DNA of 64,000 nucleotides from Pseudoselenomonas ruminantium (GCF_900113715.1 NZ_FOQK01000002.1:124001-188000); one strand, 5' to 3'. Counted from the first letter of the stretch, positions 15,802 through 24,598 are shown. Numbers and translations: made by a program. The notes: generated by a model from the letters alone, not told the origin.

Positions 15802-15843
15802 CGGCAGCTGCACGGCTCGTATGAGGTGCAGCTGCCGTTTTAT
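15802..15843 (+). terminator. Rho-independent terminator
   Basis: CGGCAGCTGCAC (15802-15813) pairs perfectly with GTGCAGCTGCCG (15826-15837), followed by TTTTATT; it closes the ykvI-like gene. Confidence 0.85.
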
Positions 15844-15887
15844 TGTGCGCGCGGAGCGGAAGAATAAAAGAAAATAAGAACAACCGC

Positions 15888-15933
15888 TTGACAGTACGCG
15901 TCAAATCATGTAAGATAACAACTGTTACGTAAC
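15888..15933 (+). promoter_or_regulatory. Promoter and putative TetR operator
   Basis: TTGACA (15888-15893) and TAAGAT (15911-15916) are separated by exactly 17 bases. Just downstream GTTACGTAAC (15924-15933) is a perfect palindrome placed where a repressor would block initiation, 30 bases before the TetR-family start codon. Autoregulation is likely. Confidence 0.65.
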
Positions 15934-15962
15934 GGATGTTTTTAAACGAAAGGATCGTGTTT

Positions 15963-16586
15963 ATGCCTCCAAAGGTCAAGTTTCAAAAAGAGGAGATTGT
16001 GGCAGCGGCTCTCGAAGTCGTGCGCAAGAAAGGAATCGATGCGGTGACGGCGCGCGAAGTTGCCGCAGAGCTCGGCGTGTCGCCACGGCCGATCTTTACG
16101 TGGTTCACGACGATGGAACAGTTGAAGGTCGAGGTCTATGCCATGGCCAAAGGACGCTATCAGGCGTATATCGAAACGGGACTCAAAGGCCCGGTGCCGT
16201 TCCTGGGCGTGGGCCAGCAGTATATCTGCTTTGCCAAAGAGGAGCCCGAGCTTTATAAGCTGCTCTTTTTGACAAAACCTGATGAAGCGGTGGGGGGCGC
16301 GATGGACGCGCTGCATTTTTCGCAGGAGCTGGTGCGCGAGTCGATCATGCGCATCTATCATATGGATGCGGCGACGGCGGATAAGTATTTCCGCAATCTG
16401 TGGCTCGTGGCATTCAGTTTTGCGACGCTTATCGTCACCGATGACTGCCCGTATACGGATGCGCAGATGAGTGCCGTCTTTACGGAGATGAGCCTTGCCT
16501 ACTGCAAGGCGTTCAAGGAAGTGCCGGGCTTTGCTACCGGCGAGTTTGACAAGGATGCGATCTTTGGGGCATTGGTCAAGAAGTGA
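15963..16586 (+). CDS. TetR-family transcriptional regulator
   Basis: 207-residue regulator with the TetR N-terminal helix-turn-helix: FQKEEIVAAALEVVRKKGID, AVTAREVAAELGVSPRPIF and WFTTMEQLK. The C-terminal ligand domain matches those often annotated TetR_C_33-like or WHG (ICFAKEEPELYKLLFL). ATG 15963 follows AAAGGA. It heads an operon with an alpha/beta hydrolase (4-base overlap), an acetyltransferase and a flavoprotein, probably regulating itself and these genes through the palindrome at 15924. Confidence 0.88.
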   Translation: MPPKVKFQKEEIVAAALEVVRKKGIDAVTAREVAAELGVSPRPIFTWFTTMEQLKVEVYAMAKGRYQAYIETGLKGPVPFLGVGQQYICFAKEEPELYKLLFLTKPDEAVGGAMDALHFSQELVRESIMRIYHMDAATADKYFRNLWLVAFSFATLIVTDDCPYTDAQMSAVFTEMSLAYCKAFKEVPGFATGEFDKDAIFGALVKK

Positions 16587-17212
16587 AGAGAAAGTACGAG
16601 GTTGGTATGGATATTGTTGTCTACGTCCACGGGAAGGGCGGAAGTGCAGAGGAGGCTCAGCATTATCGGAAGATTTTTCCCGCGGCGGAGGTGCTGGGCC
16701 TTGATTATAAGACCTTTACCCCGTGGGAAACAGGAAATGAGATCCGGGAGATCGTTAGGGATTTATATAAGAAGTATGACAATGTTTTGCTGATAGCTAA
16801 CAGCATCGGCGCCTTGTTCAGCATGTACGGCGGGCTTGATGCATACGTCAAGCAGGCGTTTTTCATTTCACCGGTGGTGGATATGGAAAAGCTCATCCTG
16901 GATATGATGCAGTGGGCGCAGGTGACTGAGGAGGAGCTGGAAGAAAAGGGTGTGATCCACACGGAATTCGGTGAGGATCTGTCCTGGGAATATCTGTCCT
17001 ATGTCCGCACGCATCCCATCGTCTGGACGGTGCCGACCCAGATCCTGTACGGCGGCAGGGACAATCTGACCAGCCTGGCGACGATGCAGGCCTTTGCCGC
17101 GGAACATGCTGCCGGGCTGACAGTGATGGAAGATGGTGAGCATTGGTTCCATACCGAAGAGCAGATGGAGTTCCTGGATAAGTGGCTGCAGCGTGTCAAA
17201 GATAATATGTAA
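16583..17212 (+). CDS. Alpha/beta hydrolase
   Basis: 209-residue small alpha/beta-fold hydrolase. The oxyanion loop VVYVHGKGGSAEEA is near the N-terminus, the nucleophile elbow is IANSIGALFS (GxSxG variant with Asn-Ser-Ile-Gly), the acid is in LYGGRDNLTS and the His in DGEHWFHTEEQ. GTG 16583 overlaps the tetR stop by four bases; ATG 16607 is a possible alternative start. Substrate unknown. Confidence 0.8.
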   Translation: MKRKYEVGMDIVVYVHGKGGSAEEAQHYRKIFPAAEVLGLDYKTFTPWETGNEIREIVRDLYKKYDNVLLIANSIGALFSMYGGLDAYVKQAFFISPVVDMEKLILDMMQWAQVTEEELEEKGVIHTEFGEDLSWEYLSYVRTHPIVWTVPTQILYGGRDNLTSLATMQAFAAEHAAGLTVMEDGEHWFHTEEQMEFLDKWLQRVKDNM

Positions 17213-17228
17213 AAACAGGGGAGGCTTT

Positions 17229-17711
17229 ATGGTAACGACGGAACGGTTGAGGATATATCCAACGGATGCGGCGCAGATGAAGGCGGCGATTGCGGCGGCC
17301 AAGGATGCCGGGCTGAAGAAGGCCTATGAGGAGATGCTCGCAGGCTGCATGGCGCATCCCGAGCAGTGGGACTGGTATGCGATGTGGGTGATCGAGCTGG
17401 GCGATGGCAGGCGCATCGGCGATCTGTGCTTCAAGGGGCTGGGCCGAGATGGTGTGGCAGAGATCGGCTATGGGATCGAGGAAGGATACCGTGGTCAGGG
17501 CTATGCCACGGAGGCCGTCCGGGCTGCGCTGGGATGGGCTTTCCGCCATCCGGCAGTCGTGAGCATCGAGGCGGAGGCTGAGGCGGACAACGCCGCGTCG
17601 CAGCGCGTGCTGGACAAATGCTGCTTCCAGGCCAGCGGGCTGACTGGCGAAGAAGGGCCGCGGTTTTCCCGCAGGCGGCTGGGGATCGAGTCGATGTTAG
17701 AGGTGGTGTGA
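17229..17711 (+). CDS. GNAT-family N-acetyltransferase
   Basis: 160-residue acetyltransferase of the RimJ/RimL-like branch. Motif A, the acetyl-CoA pyrophosphate loop, is EEGYRGQGYATEAV; the preceding strand VAEIGYGI and the later EAEADNAASQRVLDKCCF are typical. ATG 17229 follows GGGAGG. It stops one base before the flavoprotein gene's start, within the TetR-led operon. Substrate unknown. Confidence 0.85.
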   Translation: MVTTERLRIYPTDAAQMKAAIAAAKDAGLKKAYEEMLAGCMAHPEQWDWYAMWVIELGDGRRIGDLCFKGLGRDGVAEIGYGIEEGYRGQGYATEAVRAALGWAFRHPAVVSIEAEAEADNAASQRVLDKCCFQASGLTGEEGPRFSRRRLGIESMLEVV

Positions 17712-17712
17712 C

Positions 17713-18396
17713 ATGAAAATCCTGGTATTGAATGGCAGCCCGAAAAAAGAACAGAGCGATACGATGCATATCACGCGGGCGTTTCTCGCTGGCATGCAGG
17801 AGGCTGCGCCGCAGGAAGTCGAGGTCATCCATATCGCGGAGAAGCATATCGAGTTCTGTGTGGGCTGCTTTACCTGCAAGCGCAATGGCGGCACCTGCAT
17901 CCATGCGGACGATATGAAGGCCCTGCTGGCTAAGGTGCTTGAATGCGATTTGCTGCTGCTTAACTTTCCGCTCTATGGATATGGCATGCCGGCAAAGCTC
18001 AAGGCTTTCATTGAGCGGACGATGCCGCTTTCCTGTATGAAGATGAAGAAGGTTGGCGAGCGGTATGAGCACATCGGCCAGGCAGATTTTGCGCATCTGC
18101 GCTATCTGATGATCTGCGGCTGCGGGTTCCCGAACAGCAAGGGGAATTTCGAGCCGGCCGTGGAGCAGTTCAAGCTGCTGTTCCCGCATCAGCATACGAT
18201 ACTTACAGTGCCCGAGAGCCCGATGTTCAATGTGCCGGAAGCTGATGTGGTCACGAAGCCGCGGCTGGAACTGGTGCGGGAGGCTGGCAGGCAGTATGCC
18301 GCGCAGGGGACGATCGACGCCGGTTTGGTGGCGCAGATCGGCTCGCCGATGATCCCGGAGGAGAAATACGCGGCCATCGCCAACGGCGAGGCCTGA
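17713..18396 (+). CDS. Flavodoxin-fold NAD(P)H-dependent oxidoreductase
   Basis: 227-residue protein of the NADPH-dependent FMN reductase/flavodoxin superfamily. The phosphate-binding loop KILVLNGSPKKEQSDTMHI opens the protein; CVGCFTCKRNGGTCIHADDM is the two-Cys insertion seen in iron-sulfur-flavoprotein-like members, and FPLYGYGMPAKLKAFIERTM is the conserved middle. It may reduce quinones or other electron acceptors. Fourth gene of the TetR-led operon. Confidence 0.85.
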   Translation: MKILVLNGSPKKEQSDTMHITRAFLAGMQEAAPQEVEVIHIAEKHIEFCVGCFTCKRNGGTCIHADDMKALLAKVLECDLLLLNFPLYGYGMPAKLKAFIERTMPLSCMKMKKVGERYEHIGQADFAHLRYLMICGCGFPNSKGNFEPAVEQFKLLFPHQHTILTVPESPMFNVPEADVVTKPRLELVREAGRQYAAQGTIDAGLVAQIGSPMIPEEKYAAIANGEA

Positions 18397-18461
18397 GGAT
18401 ATAGCAGGCAGAAAACAAAGAAATCAATGCAGCAGAAACAATCGATATAGAGGTGAAAAAA

Positions 18462-19088
18462 ATGACAATCAGTTTTCGCAGAGAAACGGAAAAAGACTAT
18501 CGCGCCGTCGAGAATCTCGTGCGCGAAGCGTTCTGGAATGTTTACCGTCCTGGCTGTGTGGAGCACTTTGTGCTGCACCGGCTGCGGAAGGATATGGATT
18601 TCGTGCCCGAACTGGACTTCGTCATGGAAAAGGATGGCGAGATCATCGGGCAGAATATCTTTGTGCGGGCGCAGATCAAGGCCGATGATGGCCGGCGCAT
18701 CCCCATCATGGCGATGGGGCCGATCTGTGTCGCCCCGGCCTATAAGCGCCAGGGCTACGGCAAGATGCTGCTGGACTACTCGCTGGAGCAGGCAGCAGCG
18801 CTGGGCTGTGGGGCCTTGTGCTTCGAGGGGGATATCGGGTTTTATGGAAAGAGCGGGTTTACTTATGCGAGCAATTTTGGCATCCGTTATCATGGCCTTC
18901 CGGATGGTGCAGACGCATCTTTCTTCCTCTGCAAGGAGCTCGCACCGGGATTCCTGAAGGATATCAGCGGCGAGTATGCGACGCCGGCCGGCTATTTTGT
19001 GGCGGAGCAGGAGCCGGAGACTTTTGCTGCCTATGAAAAAACTTTTCCGGCGAAGGAAAAGAAAGTGCTGCCGGGACAGATTTTTTAA
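18462..19088 (+). CDS. GNAT-family N-acetyltransferase (YhbS-like)
   Basis: 208-residue acetyltransferase resembling YhbS. It begins ISFRRETEKDYRAVENLVRE, with motif A as VAPAYKRQGYGKMLLDYSL and then FEGDIGFYGKSGFTYAS. ATG 18462 is chosen because GAGGTG sits 6 bases upstream; GTG 18453 is part of that site. It is 65 bases after the flavoprotein gene and may be the last gene of the TetR-led group or separately transcribed. Confidence 0.85.
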   Translation: MTISFRRETEKDYRAVENLVREAFWNVYRPGCVEHFVLHRLRKDMDFVPELDFVMEKDGEIIGQNIFVRAQIKADDGRRIPIMAMGPICVAPAYKRQGYGKMLLDYSLEQAAALGCGALCFEGDIGFYGKSGFTYASNFGIRYHGLPDGADASFFLCKELAPGFLKDISGEYATPAGYFVAEQEPETFAAYEKTFPAKEKKVLPGQIF

Positions 19089-19160
19089 AAAAGTTCTCAG
19101 CCTTCTTATAGATATTGATGTTATACTGATAGTATCGATAAGGGAAGGAAGGCGAGGGCA

Positions 19161-20243
19161 ATGGGGAAGAAACTTGCAGTGCTGACAGGGCTGCTGATGC
19201 TGCCGGTGATGACGGCATCGGCGGCCGTGGTGACGGTGACGGGATATGGCGGCTCGGAGCGCAGTGCGCTGAGGCAGGCTTTGCGGCAGGCCATTGAGCA
19301 GCAGGTCGGCGTCATGGTCGACAGCCGCAGCTATGTGCAGAATTACCAGCTGATCAATGACCGCATCTACACGCAGGCCGATGGCTATATCAAAAGTTAT
19401 GAGGTACTGTCATCGGTAAAGGATAACGGGCTCTATACGGTCAAGGTGCGCGCCGATGTCTCGGAGCAGAAAATCAGCGCGGCGCTTGGCACGTATGCCC
19501 AGAAAAAAGCTGTGGTCGGTGCCAATATGCAGGACCCGCGTGTCGGTGTCGTGGCCATGGACCAGCAGGGCATCCGCTATGCAAGCCTTGAAAATGCCGT
19601 GATGGAAGGCATCCGCATGCAGGGCTATACGCGCATCGTTGACGTCAATCAGCTTGACAAGTCAAAACAGAAGCAGCTGCTGGCGGCAAGCTATGCCGGT
19701 GACAAGTCAATGCTGAAGACTTTGACCAGTCAATTCCCGCTGGACTATCTGGTGACGGTCACGGTCGACAAGGCCGTGGGCAGTGTGGCTGATTATGCGC
19801 CGATGCCAGGCTTTGAGAACCTCAAGAAGGCCAATGTCACCGTGTCGGTGCGCATGCTTAATGTCAATAATGGCGAGGTCATCTATACCGGCGTATTCAC
19901 TGGCAAGTCTGAGCGGCGCGGGCCTAATGCGGTAAATGAGGCTGTAGCGGCTGCCGCCAAGGGTATCCCTGCGGCCATCGGCAAGGCTGCACTTAACAAG
20001 GCGGCCAATCCCGAGCAGCACTTGCAGCTGGTCGTTACGGGCAGCAAGCTCGGCAATATCAGCGCGGCGACAGCCTATTTGCGCGAGCTTGCAGGCGTTA
20101 ACAACGTCTTTGTCCGCAGCACGAGCTTTGGCAATATGACCGTTGACATTGACTTTAACGGCACGGCGCATGATTTTGCGACAGTGCTGGAGGCAAATGG
20201 CTGGCAAATCCTCGCGCTGGGCGCGGAGTACGTAAAAATATAA
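19161..20243 (+). CDS. Exported protein with FlgT-like N-terminal domain
   Basis: 360-residue protein with a signal peptide (MGKKLAVLTGLLMLPVMTAS, then AA). Residues 22-110 resemble the FlgT N-terminal/LPP20 fold: VTVTGYGGSERSALRQALRQ, AIEQQVGVMVDSRSYVQN, YTVKVRADV. The rest resembles a second repeat of such domains. Some family members stabilise the flagellar basal body, but without flagellar neighbours the role is open. Three copies of the TTGACNNGTCA-type motif fall inside at 19654-19665, 19700-19710 and 19722-19733, encoding LDKS, DKS and LTSQ. Confidence 0.6.
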   Translation: MGKKLAVLTGLLMLPVMTASAAVVTVTGYGGSERSALRQALRQAIEQQVGVMVDSRSYVQNYQLINDRIYTQADGYIKSYEVLSSVKDNGLYTVKVRADVSEQKISAALGTYAQKKAVVGANMQDPRVGVVAMDQQGIRYASLENAVMEGIRMQGYTRIVDVNQLDKSKQKQLLAASYAGDKSMLKTLTSQFPLDYLVTVTVDKAVGSVADYAPMPGFENLKKANVTVSVRMLNVNNGEVIYTGVFTGKSERRGPNAVNEAVAAAAKGIPAAIGKAALNKAANPEQHLQLVVTGSKLGNISAATAYLRELAGVNNVFVRSTSFGNMTVDIDFNGTAHDFATVLEANGWQILALGAEYVKI

Positions 20244-20262
20244 ATAGAAGAAAAAGAAATTT

Positions 20263-20340
20263 ATGTGCCAAGGAAAAATGCTTGACAGGTTATGATGGCT
20301 TCGGTATAATAGCAATGTCAAGGAGAAAGCCTTGGCACAT
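20263..20340 (+). promoter_or_regulatory. Strong consensus promoter and 5' hairpin before ylxM-ffh
   Basis: TTGACA (20282-20287) and TATAAT (20305-20310) with exact 17-base spacing form a consensus promoter. The promoter is flanked by an 11-bp inverted repeat, ATGTGCCAAGG (20263-20273) and CCTTGGCACAT (20330-20340). The downstream arm can instead pair with TGTCAAGG at 20316-20323 to form a hairpin at the start of the transcript. Confidence 0.75.
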
Positions 20341-20366
20341 ATTTTTGTAAAACAGGTGATAGGAAT

Positions 20367-20726
20367 ATGGAGCAGCTTTTATATCTGTCGGCTTTGTTTG
20401 ACCTGTATGGGGCGCTTTTGACCGAAAAGCAGCAGGAATGCCTGCGCATGCATCTGTTTGAAGATTTCTCTTTGTCGGAGATCGGCGAGGAGCTGGGGAT
20501 TTCCCGGCAGGCTGTCTACGACAACATCCATCGGTCACAGAAGGCCATGGAGGCGTATGAGGAAAAGCTGGGTCTGGCGCATCGCTATCAAGAGGAGCGG
20601 CAGGAACTGGCGAAAATATATGAATCCATCGAAGGCCTCAGGCAGCCGGGCAATGAAGCGGCTGTGACTGAGGTGCTCGACCGGCTCGCGCCATTCTTGG
20701 GGCGTAGTCAGGAGGTATCGCTTTGA
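20367..20726 (+). CDS. ylxM: YlxM, SRP-associated DNA-binding-like protein
   Basis: 119-residue YlxM family protein with a sigma-70 region-4-like helix-turn-helix (LTEKQQECLRMHLFEDFSLS, EIGEELGISRQAVYDNIHRS). In Firmicutes it is encoded immediately before ffh and modulates SRP GTPase activity in at least one species. Here its stop overlaps the ffh TTG start by four bases, confirming coupling. Confidence 0.92.
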   Translation: MEQLLYLSALFDLYGALLTEKQQECLRMHLFEDFSLSEIGEELGISRQAVYDNIHRSQKAMEAYEEKLGLAHRYQEERQELAKIYESIEGLRQPGNEAAVTEVLDRLAPFLGRSQEVSL

Positions 20727-22111
20727 TTTTTGAGAGTTTATCCGACCGCCTGCAGGAGACATTCAAGAAGCTCCGCGGCCATGGCAAGCTGACTGAGGAC
20801 GATGTCAACGACGCCATGCGTGAGGTGCGTATGGCCCTGCTTGAGGCCGACGTCAACTTCAAGGTAGTCAAACAGTTCATAAAGACCGTCAAGGAGCGCG
20901 CCATCGGCCAGGATATCCTGGAAACGCTGACGCCGGCTCAGGTCGTAATAAAGATTGTTGATGAAGAGCTCACGAACCTCATGGGAGGTACGCAGAGCCG
21001 TATCAATATGAGCCCGAATCCGCCGACCGTCATCATGATGGTTGGCCTGCAGGGCGCCGGCAAGACGACGTCTGCCGGTAAGCTGGGTCTGGCCCTCAAG
21101 AAGCAGGGCAAGCGCCCGTTGCTCGTCGCCTGTGATATTTACCGGCCGGCAGCTATCAAGCAGCTGCAGGTCGTCGGCAAGCAGCTTGAGCTGCCTGTCT
21201 TCACGATGGAGCAGGGCACGGATGCTGTGACGATCGCCAAGAACTCCATCGCGTATTCGCAGTCGCATGCCAACGATGTTATCATCATCGATACCGCTGG
21301 CCGCCTGCAGATTGATGAGAAGCTCATGCAGGAGCTGCGCGATATCAAAGGCGAGGTCAAGCCGCACGAAATCCTGCTGGTCGTCGATGCGATGACTGGT
21401 CAGGAATCGGTCAATGTCGCACAGGCCTTCAACGATTCGCTCGGCCTTGATGGTGTCGTCATGACGAAGCTTGACGGTGATGCCCGCGGTGGTGCGGCCC
21501 TTTCGGTCAAGGCAGTCACGAGCGTGCCCATCAAGTTCGTCGGCATGGGCGAGAAGCTCGAGGCCTTGCAGCCATTCCATCCGGACCGCATGGCATCGCG
21601 TATCCTCGGCATGGGCGATGTGCTCTCGCTGGTCGAGAAGGCGCAGCAGACCTTTGACATGGAAGAGGCCAAGAAGATGGAGCGCAAGCTCCGCAAGGAT
21701 GAGTTCACTCTGGACGATTTCCTCTCCCAGATGCAGCAGGTCAAGAAGCTGGGTTCGCTGGAGAACATCCTCGGCATGATCCCTGGTATGGGCGGCCTCA
21801 AGAAGCAGCTCGAAGGCCAGAATATCGATCTTGACGGCAAGGAGATGCGCCAGATCGAGGCCATCATCAAATCGATGACACCGGCCGAGCGTGCCAACAT
21901 CGACATCATCAATGGCAGCCGCCGCAAGCGCATCGCGCTGGGCTCCGGCACTCGCGTGCAGGATGTCAACAAGCTCCTGAAGCAGTTCGGCGAGATGAAG
22001 AAGATGATGAAGAAAATGAAAAAGATGCAGAAGGGCAAGAAAGGCTTCCCTGGTTTGGGAGGACTTGGCGGCCTGGGCGGCGGTTTCCCGAAACTTCCGT
22101 TCATGCATTGA
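20723..22111 (+). CDS. ffh: Signal recognition particle protein Ffh
   Basis: 462-residue SRP GTPase that binds signal peptides and 4.5S/6S SRP RNA and targets nascent membrane proteins. N domain residues 1-90; G domain with P-loop GLQGAGKTTS, G3 DTAGRLQID, G4 TKLDGDARGG; C-terminal M domain rich in methionine, with GSGTRVQDVNKLLKQF and the tail of Met-Lys repeats (MKKMMKKMKK) and a Gly-rich end. It starts with TTG within the ylxM stop. Full length for the family. Confidence 0.97.
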   Translation: MIFESLSDRLQETFKKLRGHGKLTEDDVNDAMREVRMALLEADVNFKVVKQFIKTVKERAIGQDILETLTPAQVVIKIVDEELTNLMGGTQSRINMSPNPPTVIMMVGLQGAGKTTSAGKLGLALKKQGKRPLLVACDIYRPAAIKQLQVVGKQLELPVFTMEQGTDAVTIAKNSIAYSQSHANDVIIIDTAGRLQIDEKLMQELRDIKGEVKPHEILLVVDAMTGQESVNVAQAFNDSLGLDGVVMTKLDGDARGGAALSVKAVTSVPIKFVGMGEKLEALQPFHPDRMASRILGMGDVLSLVEKAQQTFDMEEAKKMERKLRKDEFTLDDFLSQMQQVKKLGSLENILGMIPGMGGLKKQLEGQNIDLDGKEMRQIEAIIKSMTPAERANIDIINGSRRKRIALGSGTRVQDVNKLLKQFGEMKKMMKKMKKMQKGKKGFPGLGGLGGLGGGFPKLPFMH

Positions 22112-22155
22112 TTTTTTATAAAGTTTATTTTCCCTACGAAAGGTGGTGAATTTTC

Positions 22156-22428
22156 ATGGCAGTAAAGATTCGTTTGAACCGTATGGGTGCAAAGAAGAAT
22201 CCGTTCTATCGCATCGTTGTAGCTGATTCCCGCGCTCCGCGTGATGGCCGTTTCATCGAGATTCTCGGTAACTACGATCCGTCCAAGCAGCCGGCAGTCG
22301 TAAGCGTTGACGAAGCTAAGGTTCTTGATTGGATGAACAAAGGCGCTCAGCCGACCGATACCGTTAAAAATCTCCTCAGCAAGCAGGGCATCATGGCTAA
22401 ATTTGCTGAAGCTAAAGCTAAGAAATAA
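22156..22428 (+). CDS. rpsP: 30S ribosomal protein S16
   Basis: 90-residue S16, full length: [40 protein letters not shown] and the conserved end. AAAGGTGGTG precedes ATG 22156. It lies 45 bases after ffh in the standard Firmicutes order. Codon use is the highly expressed type. Confidence 0.97.
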   Translation: MAVKIRLNRMGAKKNPFYRIVVADSRAPRDGRFIEILGNYDPSKQPAVVSVDEAKVLDWMNKGAQPTDTVKNLLSKQGIMAKFAEAKAKK

Positions 22429-22442
22429 TTGGGAGGCTCAAC

Positions 22443-22670
22443 ATGAAAGAACTTGTTGAAGTTATCGCCAAATCCTTAGTGGAACATCCCGAGGCCGTCC
22501 GTGTGGACGAACGACAGGAAGATGGGCAGACCGTGCTCGAACTTCATGTTGCCGAGGATGATATGGGTAAGGTCATCGGGCGTCAGGGTCGTATCGCGAA
22601 AGCCATGCGTACCGTGGTCAAAGCCGCGGCCACCCGGGAGAATACCAAAGTCACGGTTGAGATTATTTAG
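22443..22670 (+). CDS. khpA: KhpA, KH-domain RNA-binding protein
   Basis: 75-residue single KH domain protein (YlqC/KhpA). The KH signature DMGKVIGRQGRIAKAMRTVV is in the centre. In other Gram-positive-lineage bacteria it pairs with KhpB (EloR/Jag) to regulate cell elongation and RNA levels. Position between rpsP and ylqD-rimM is the usual one. Confidence 0.93.
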   Translation: MKELVEVIAKSLVEHPEAVRVDERQEDGQTVLELHVAEDDMGKVIGRQGRIAKAMRTVVKAAATRENTKVTVEII

Positions 22671-22737
22671 ATGAAACAGCGGCAGGTTCATGCTTTACAT
22701 GAGCAGGCCGCTATTTCTATGTGTAGGAGGAACTGTC

Positions 22738-23169
22738 ATGGATATGATTTCACTGAAAATGCCGGTCACGATCAAGGCAAAGCTGACGGAGAAGCTCAAG
22801 GCAAAAATCATCGGTGACCTCGAAGAGGGTATCAACCGCGCGGAACTCGAGGTTCAGCAGCTGAACATCCAGGAAAAGCGCGTGATGCAGGAGAATCAGC
22901 CGGAGGATGCGGAGAACCCGACGCCGGAGGAGATCCAGCGTTTGCAGTCCATCCAGGCGCATTTCGGCCAGGAGCGCCAGAAGCGCTTGCAGTACCGTGA
23001 GGAAGCTATGGCTCGCAAGGAAGAGACGGAGAAACTCGTTCTCGGTGCTGAGATCGTGCAGGGCACGCTGGAGCGTCAGGTTGACGTCCATGTGGGCGAT
23101 GACATGCGCGAGCTCATGAATGTGGAAGTGCTGGTGGAAGATGACAAGATTATCGCCATCCGCAGCTAA
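22738..23169 (+). CDS. ylqD: YlqD family protein
   Basis: 143-residue YlqD-type protein: an N-terminal SLKMPVTIKAKLTEKLKAKI, a long charged coiled coil from about 30 to 100 (LEVQQLNIQEKRVMQE, RQKRLQYREEAMARKEETEK) and a strand-rich end GDDMRELMNVEVLVEDDKII. Function unknown. ATG 22738 has GGAGG 7 bases upstream; the longer frame from 22690 does not. It overlaps rimM. Confidence 0.85.
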   Translation: MDMISLKMPVTIKAKLTEKLKAKIIGDLEEGINRAELEVQQLNIQEKRVMQENQPEDAENPTPEEIQRLQSIQAHFGQERQKRLQYREEAMARKEETEKLVLGAEIVQGTLERQVDVHVGDDMRELMNVEVLVEDDKIIAIRS

Positions 23170-23668
23170 GAAGCGCGTCACCATCGGCAAGGTCGGTGCT
23201 GCCCATGGCATCCATGGCGAGATGCGCATCATCCCGCTGACGGATTTCACCGAGCGCTTTGCGTCGATGAAGGAAGTCATGGTGGGCGATGAGCTGCTGC
23301 ATGTGGAAAGCTGCAAGTATCATAAGCAGTACGTGCTGATGAAGTTCCGCGAGTATCCGGTCCGCGAAGACGCTATGCGCCTGACGGGCAGGCTGCTCAC
23401 GGTGGACCGCAGTGAGGCGGCGCCGCTCTCCGAGGGCGAGTTCTACACCTTCGACATCATCGGCCTGACGGTCTATGATGTGGGCGGCAAGGAGCTGGGC
23501 AAGGTGGAGAACGTCCTGCGCACGGGCAGCAACGATGTCTACCAGGCGCGCCGCACCGATGGCGGTGAGCTCCTGATCCCGGCCCTCAAGGCCGTTGTCA
23601 AGGAAATCGATATCGCTGGCGGCCGCATGGTCGTCGATATGCCGGAGGAGATTTCCGATGCGCATTGA
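23141..23668 (+). CDS. rimM: Ribosome maturation factor RimM
   Basis: About 175 residues, a 30S maturation factor acting on the 16S head with S19. VTIGKVGAAHGIHGEMRIIP is the conserved N-terminal strand; FYTFDIIGLTVYD begins the PRC-barrel-like half; the end VVDMPEEISDAH is usual. ATG 23141 gives normal length and is preceded by GGTGGAAG; ATG 23120 would add seven unrelated residues. The gene overlaps ylqD by 29 bases and trmD by 11. Confidence 0.92.
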   Translation: MTRLSPSAAKKRVTIGKVGAAHGIHGEMRIIPLTDFTERFASMKEVMVGDELLHVESCKYHKQYVLMKFREYPVREDAMRLTGRLLTVDRSEAAPLSEGEFYTFDIIGLTVYDVGGKELGKVENVLRTGSNDVYQARRTDGGELLIPALKAVVKEIDIAGGRMVVDMPEEISDAH

Positions 23669-24404
23669 TATGGTGACGATCTTTCCGGAGATGTTTGCCG
23701 GGCCATTCGGCGACAGCATCACGAAGCGGGCGGTGGACAACGGCATCCTCGACATCCACTTCACGAATTTTCGTGATTATACGGAAGACAAGCATCATCA
23801 CGTCGATGACACGCCCTTTGGCGGCGGTGCGGGCATGGTCATAAAGCCTGAGCCGATGTACAAGGCTGTGCGTGATGTGCTGGCGAAAACGGAAGAATTC
23901 GCCGCCAACCGCCGCGTGCTGATCATGGACCCGTCGGGGCCGACCTTCACGCAGGCAAAGGCCAAGGAGCTGGCCGGCTACGAGCAGCTCGTCTTTATCT
24001 GCGGCCACTACGAGGGCTTTGATGCGCGCATCTATAAGCTCGCCGATGAGGCCATCTCGATTGGCGACTTCATCCTGACGGGTGGCGAGCTGCCAGCTAT
24101 GGTCATCACCGATGCGGTCTCGCGCATGCTGCCGGGGGTGCTGGGCGCTCCCGATTCGGCGCCGACCGATTCGTTCTACGATGGTCTGCTGGAGTTCCCG
24201 CAGTACACGCGTCCACGTGAGTTTGAAGGCATGGCCGTACCGGAGGTGTTGCTGTCCGGCAATCATGCCAAGATCCGGCAGTGGCGCCGTGAGCAGTCGC
24301 TCTTGGTAACGAAAAAATACCGGCCTGACCTGCTGGAAAAGGCCGAGCTTAGTGAAAAAGACCGTATTTTCCTGAACCGTCAGGAAAGCGGTACAGACTG
24401 TTAG
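23658..24404 (+). CDS. trmD: tRNA (guanine-N1)-methyltransferase TrmD
   Basis: 248-residue SPOUT-class enzyme that makes m1G37 in tRNAs. Start MRIDMVTIFPEMFAGPFGDS at ATG 23658 with GGAGGAG upstream; HHHVDDTPFGGGAGMVIKPE, FICGHYEGFDARI and SIGDFILTGGELPAM form the knotted SAM site. The gene overlaps rimM by 11 bases. An operon terminator follows. Confidence 0.97.
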   Translation: MRIDMVTIFPEMFAGPFGDSITKRAVDNGILDIHFTNFRDYTEDKHHHVDDTPFGGGAGMVIKPEPMYKAVRDVLAKTEEFAANRRVLIMDPSGPTFTQAKAKELAGYEQLVFICGHYEGFDARIYKLADEAISIGDFILTGGELPAMVITDAVSRMLPGVLGAPDSAPTDSFYDGLLEFPQYTRPREFEGMAVPEVLLSGNHAKIRQWRREQSLLVTKKYRPDLLEKAELSEKDRIFLNRQESGTDC

Positions 24405-24415
24405 CAACAAATTCC

Positions 24416-24465
24416 AACCCATAGGCAATAGCGGCTGTCAGCCGCTGGCCCATGGGTTTGTTTCT
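24416..24465 (+). terminator. Terminator of the ylxM-trmD operon
   Basis: AACCCATAGGC..TAGCGGCTG pairs with CAGCCGCTGGCCCATGGGTT, nearly perfect, followed by TGTTTCTTT. It begins 11 bases after the trmD stop. Confidence 0.8.
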
Positions 24466-24598
24466 TTGTGGGAAAAAGATGGAGAGGCAGAAGGAATTTT
24501 GTGCCCCATTGTCGTATAAAGGAAGTATCGTAGGATTATGCTGACTTACGTGTCGGTGTAAGAATGGGGACTCGATGAAAGTATAAGGAGATGATAGG

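Noticed and set aside
20738-22108. 456-codon open frame opposite ffh
   Set aside because: It mirrors ffh exactly, has no family character, and results from GC-rich codon bias. Similar long antisense frames opposite the acyl-CoA synthetase, the chemotaxis receptor, hypF, the kinase and the CODH gene were rejected for the same reason.
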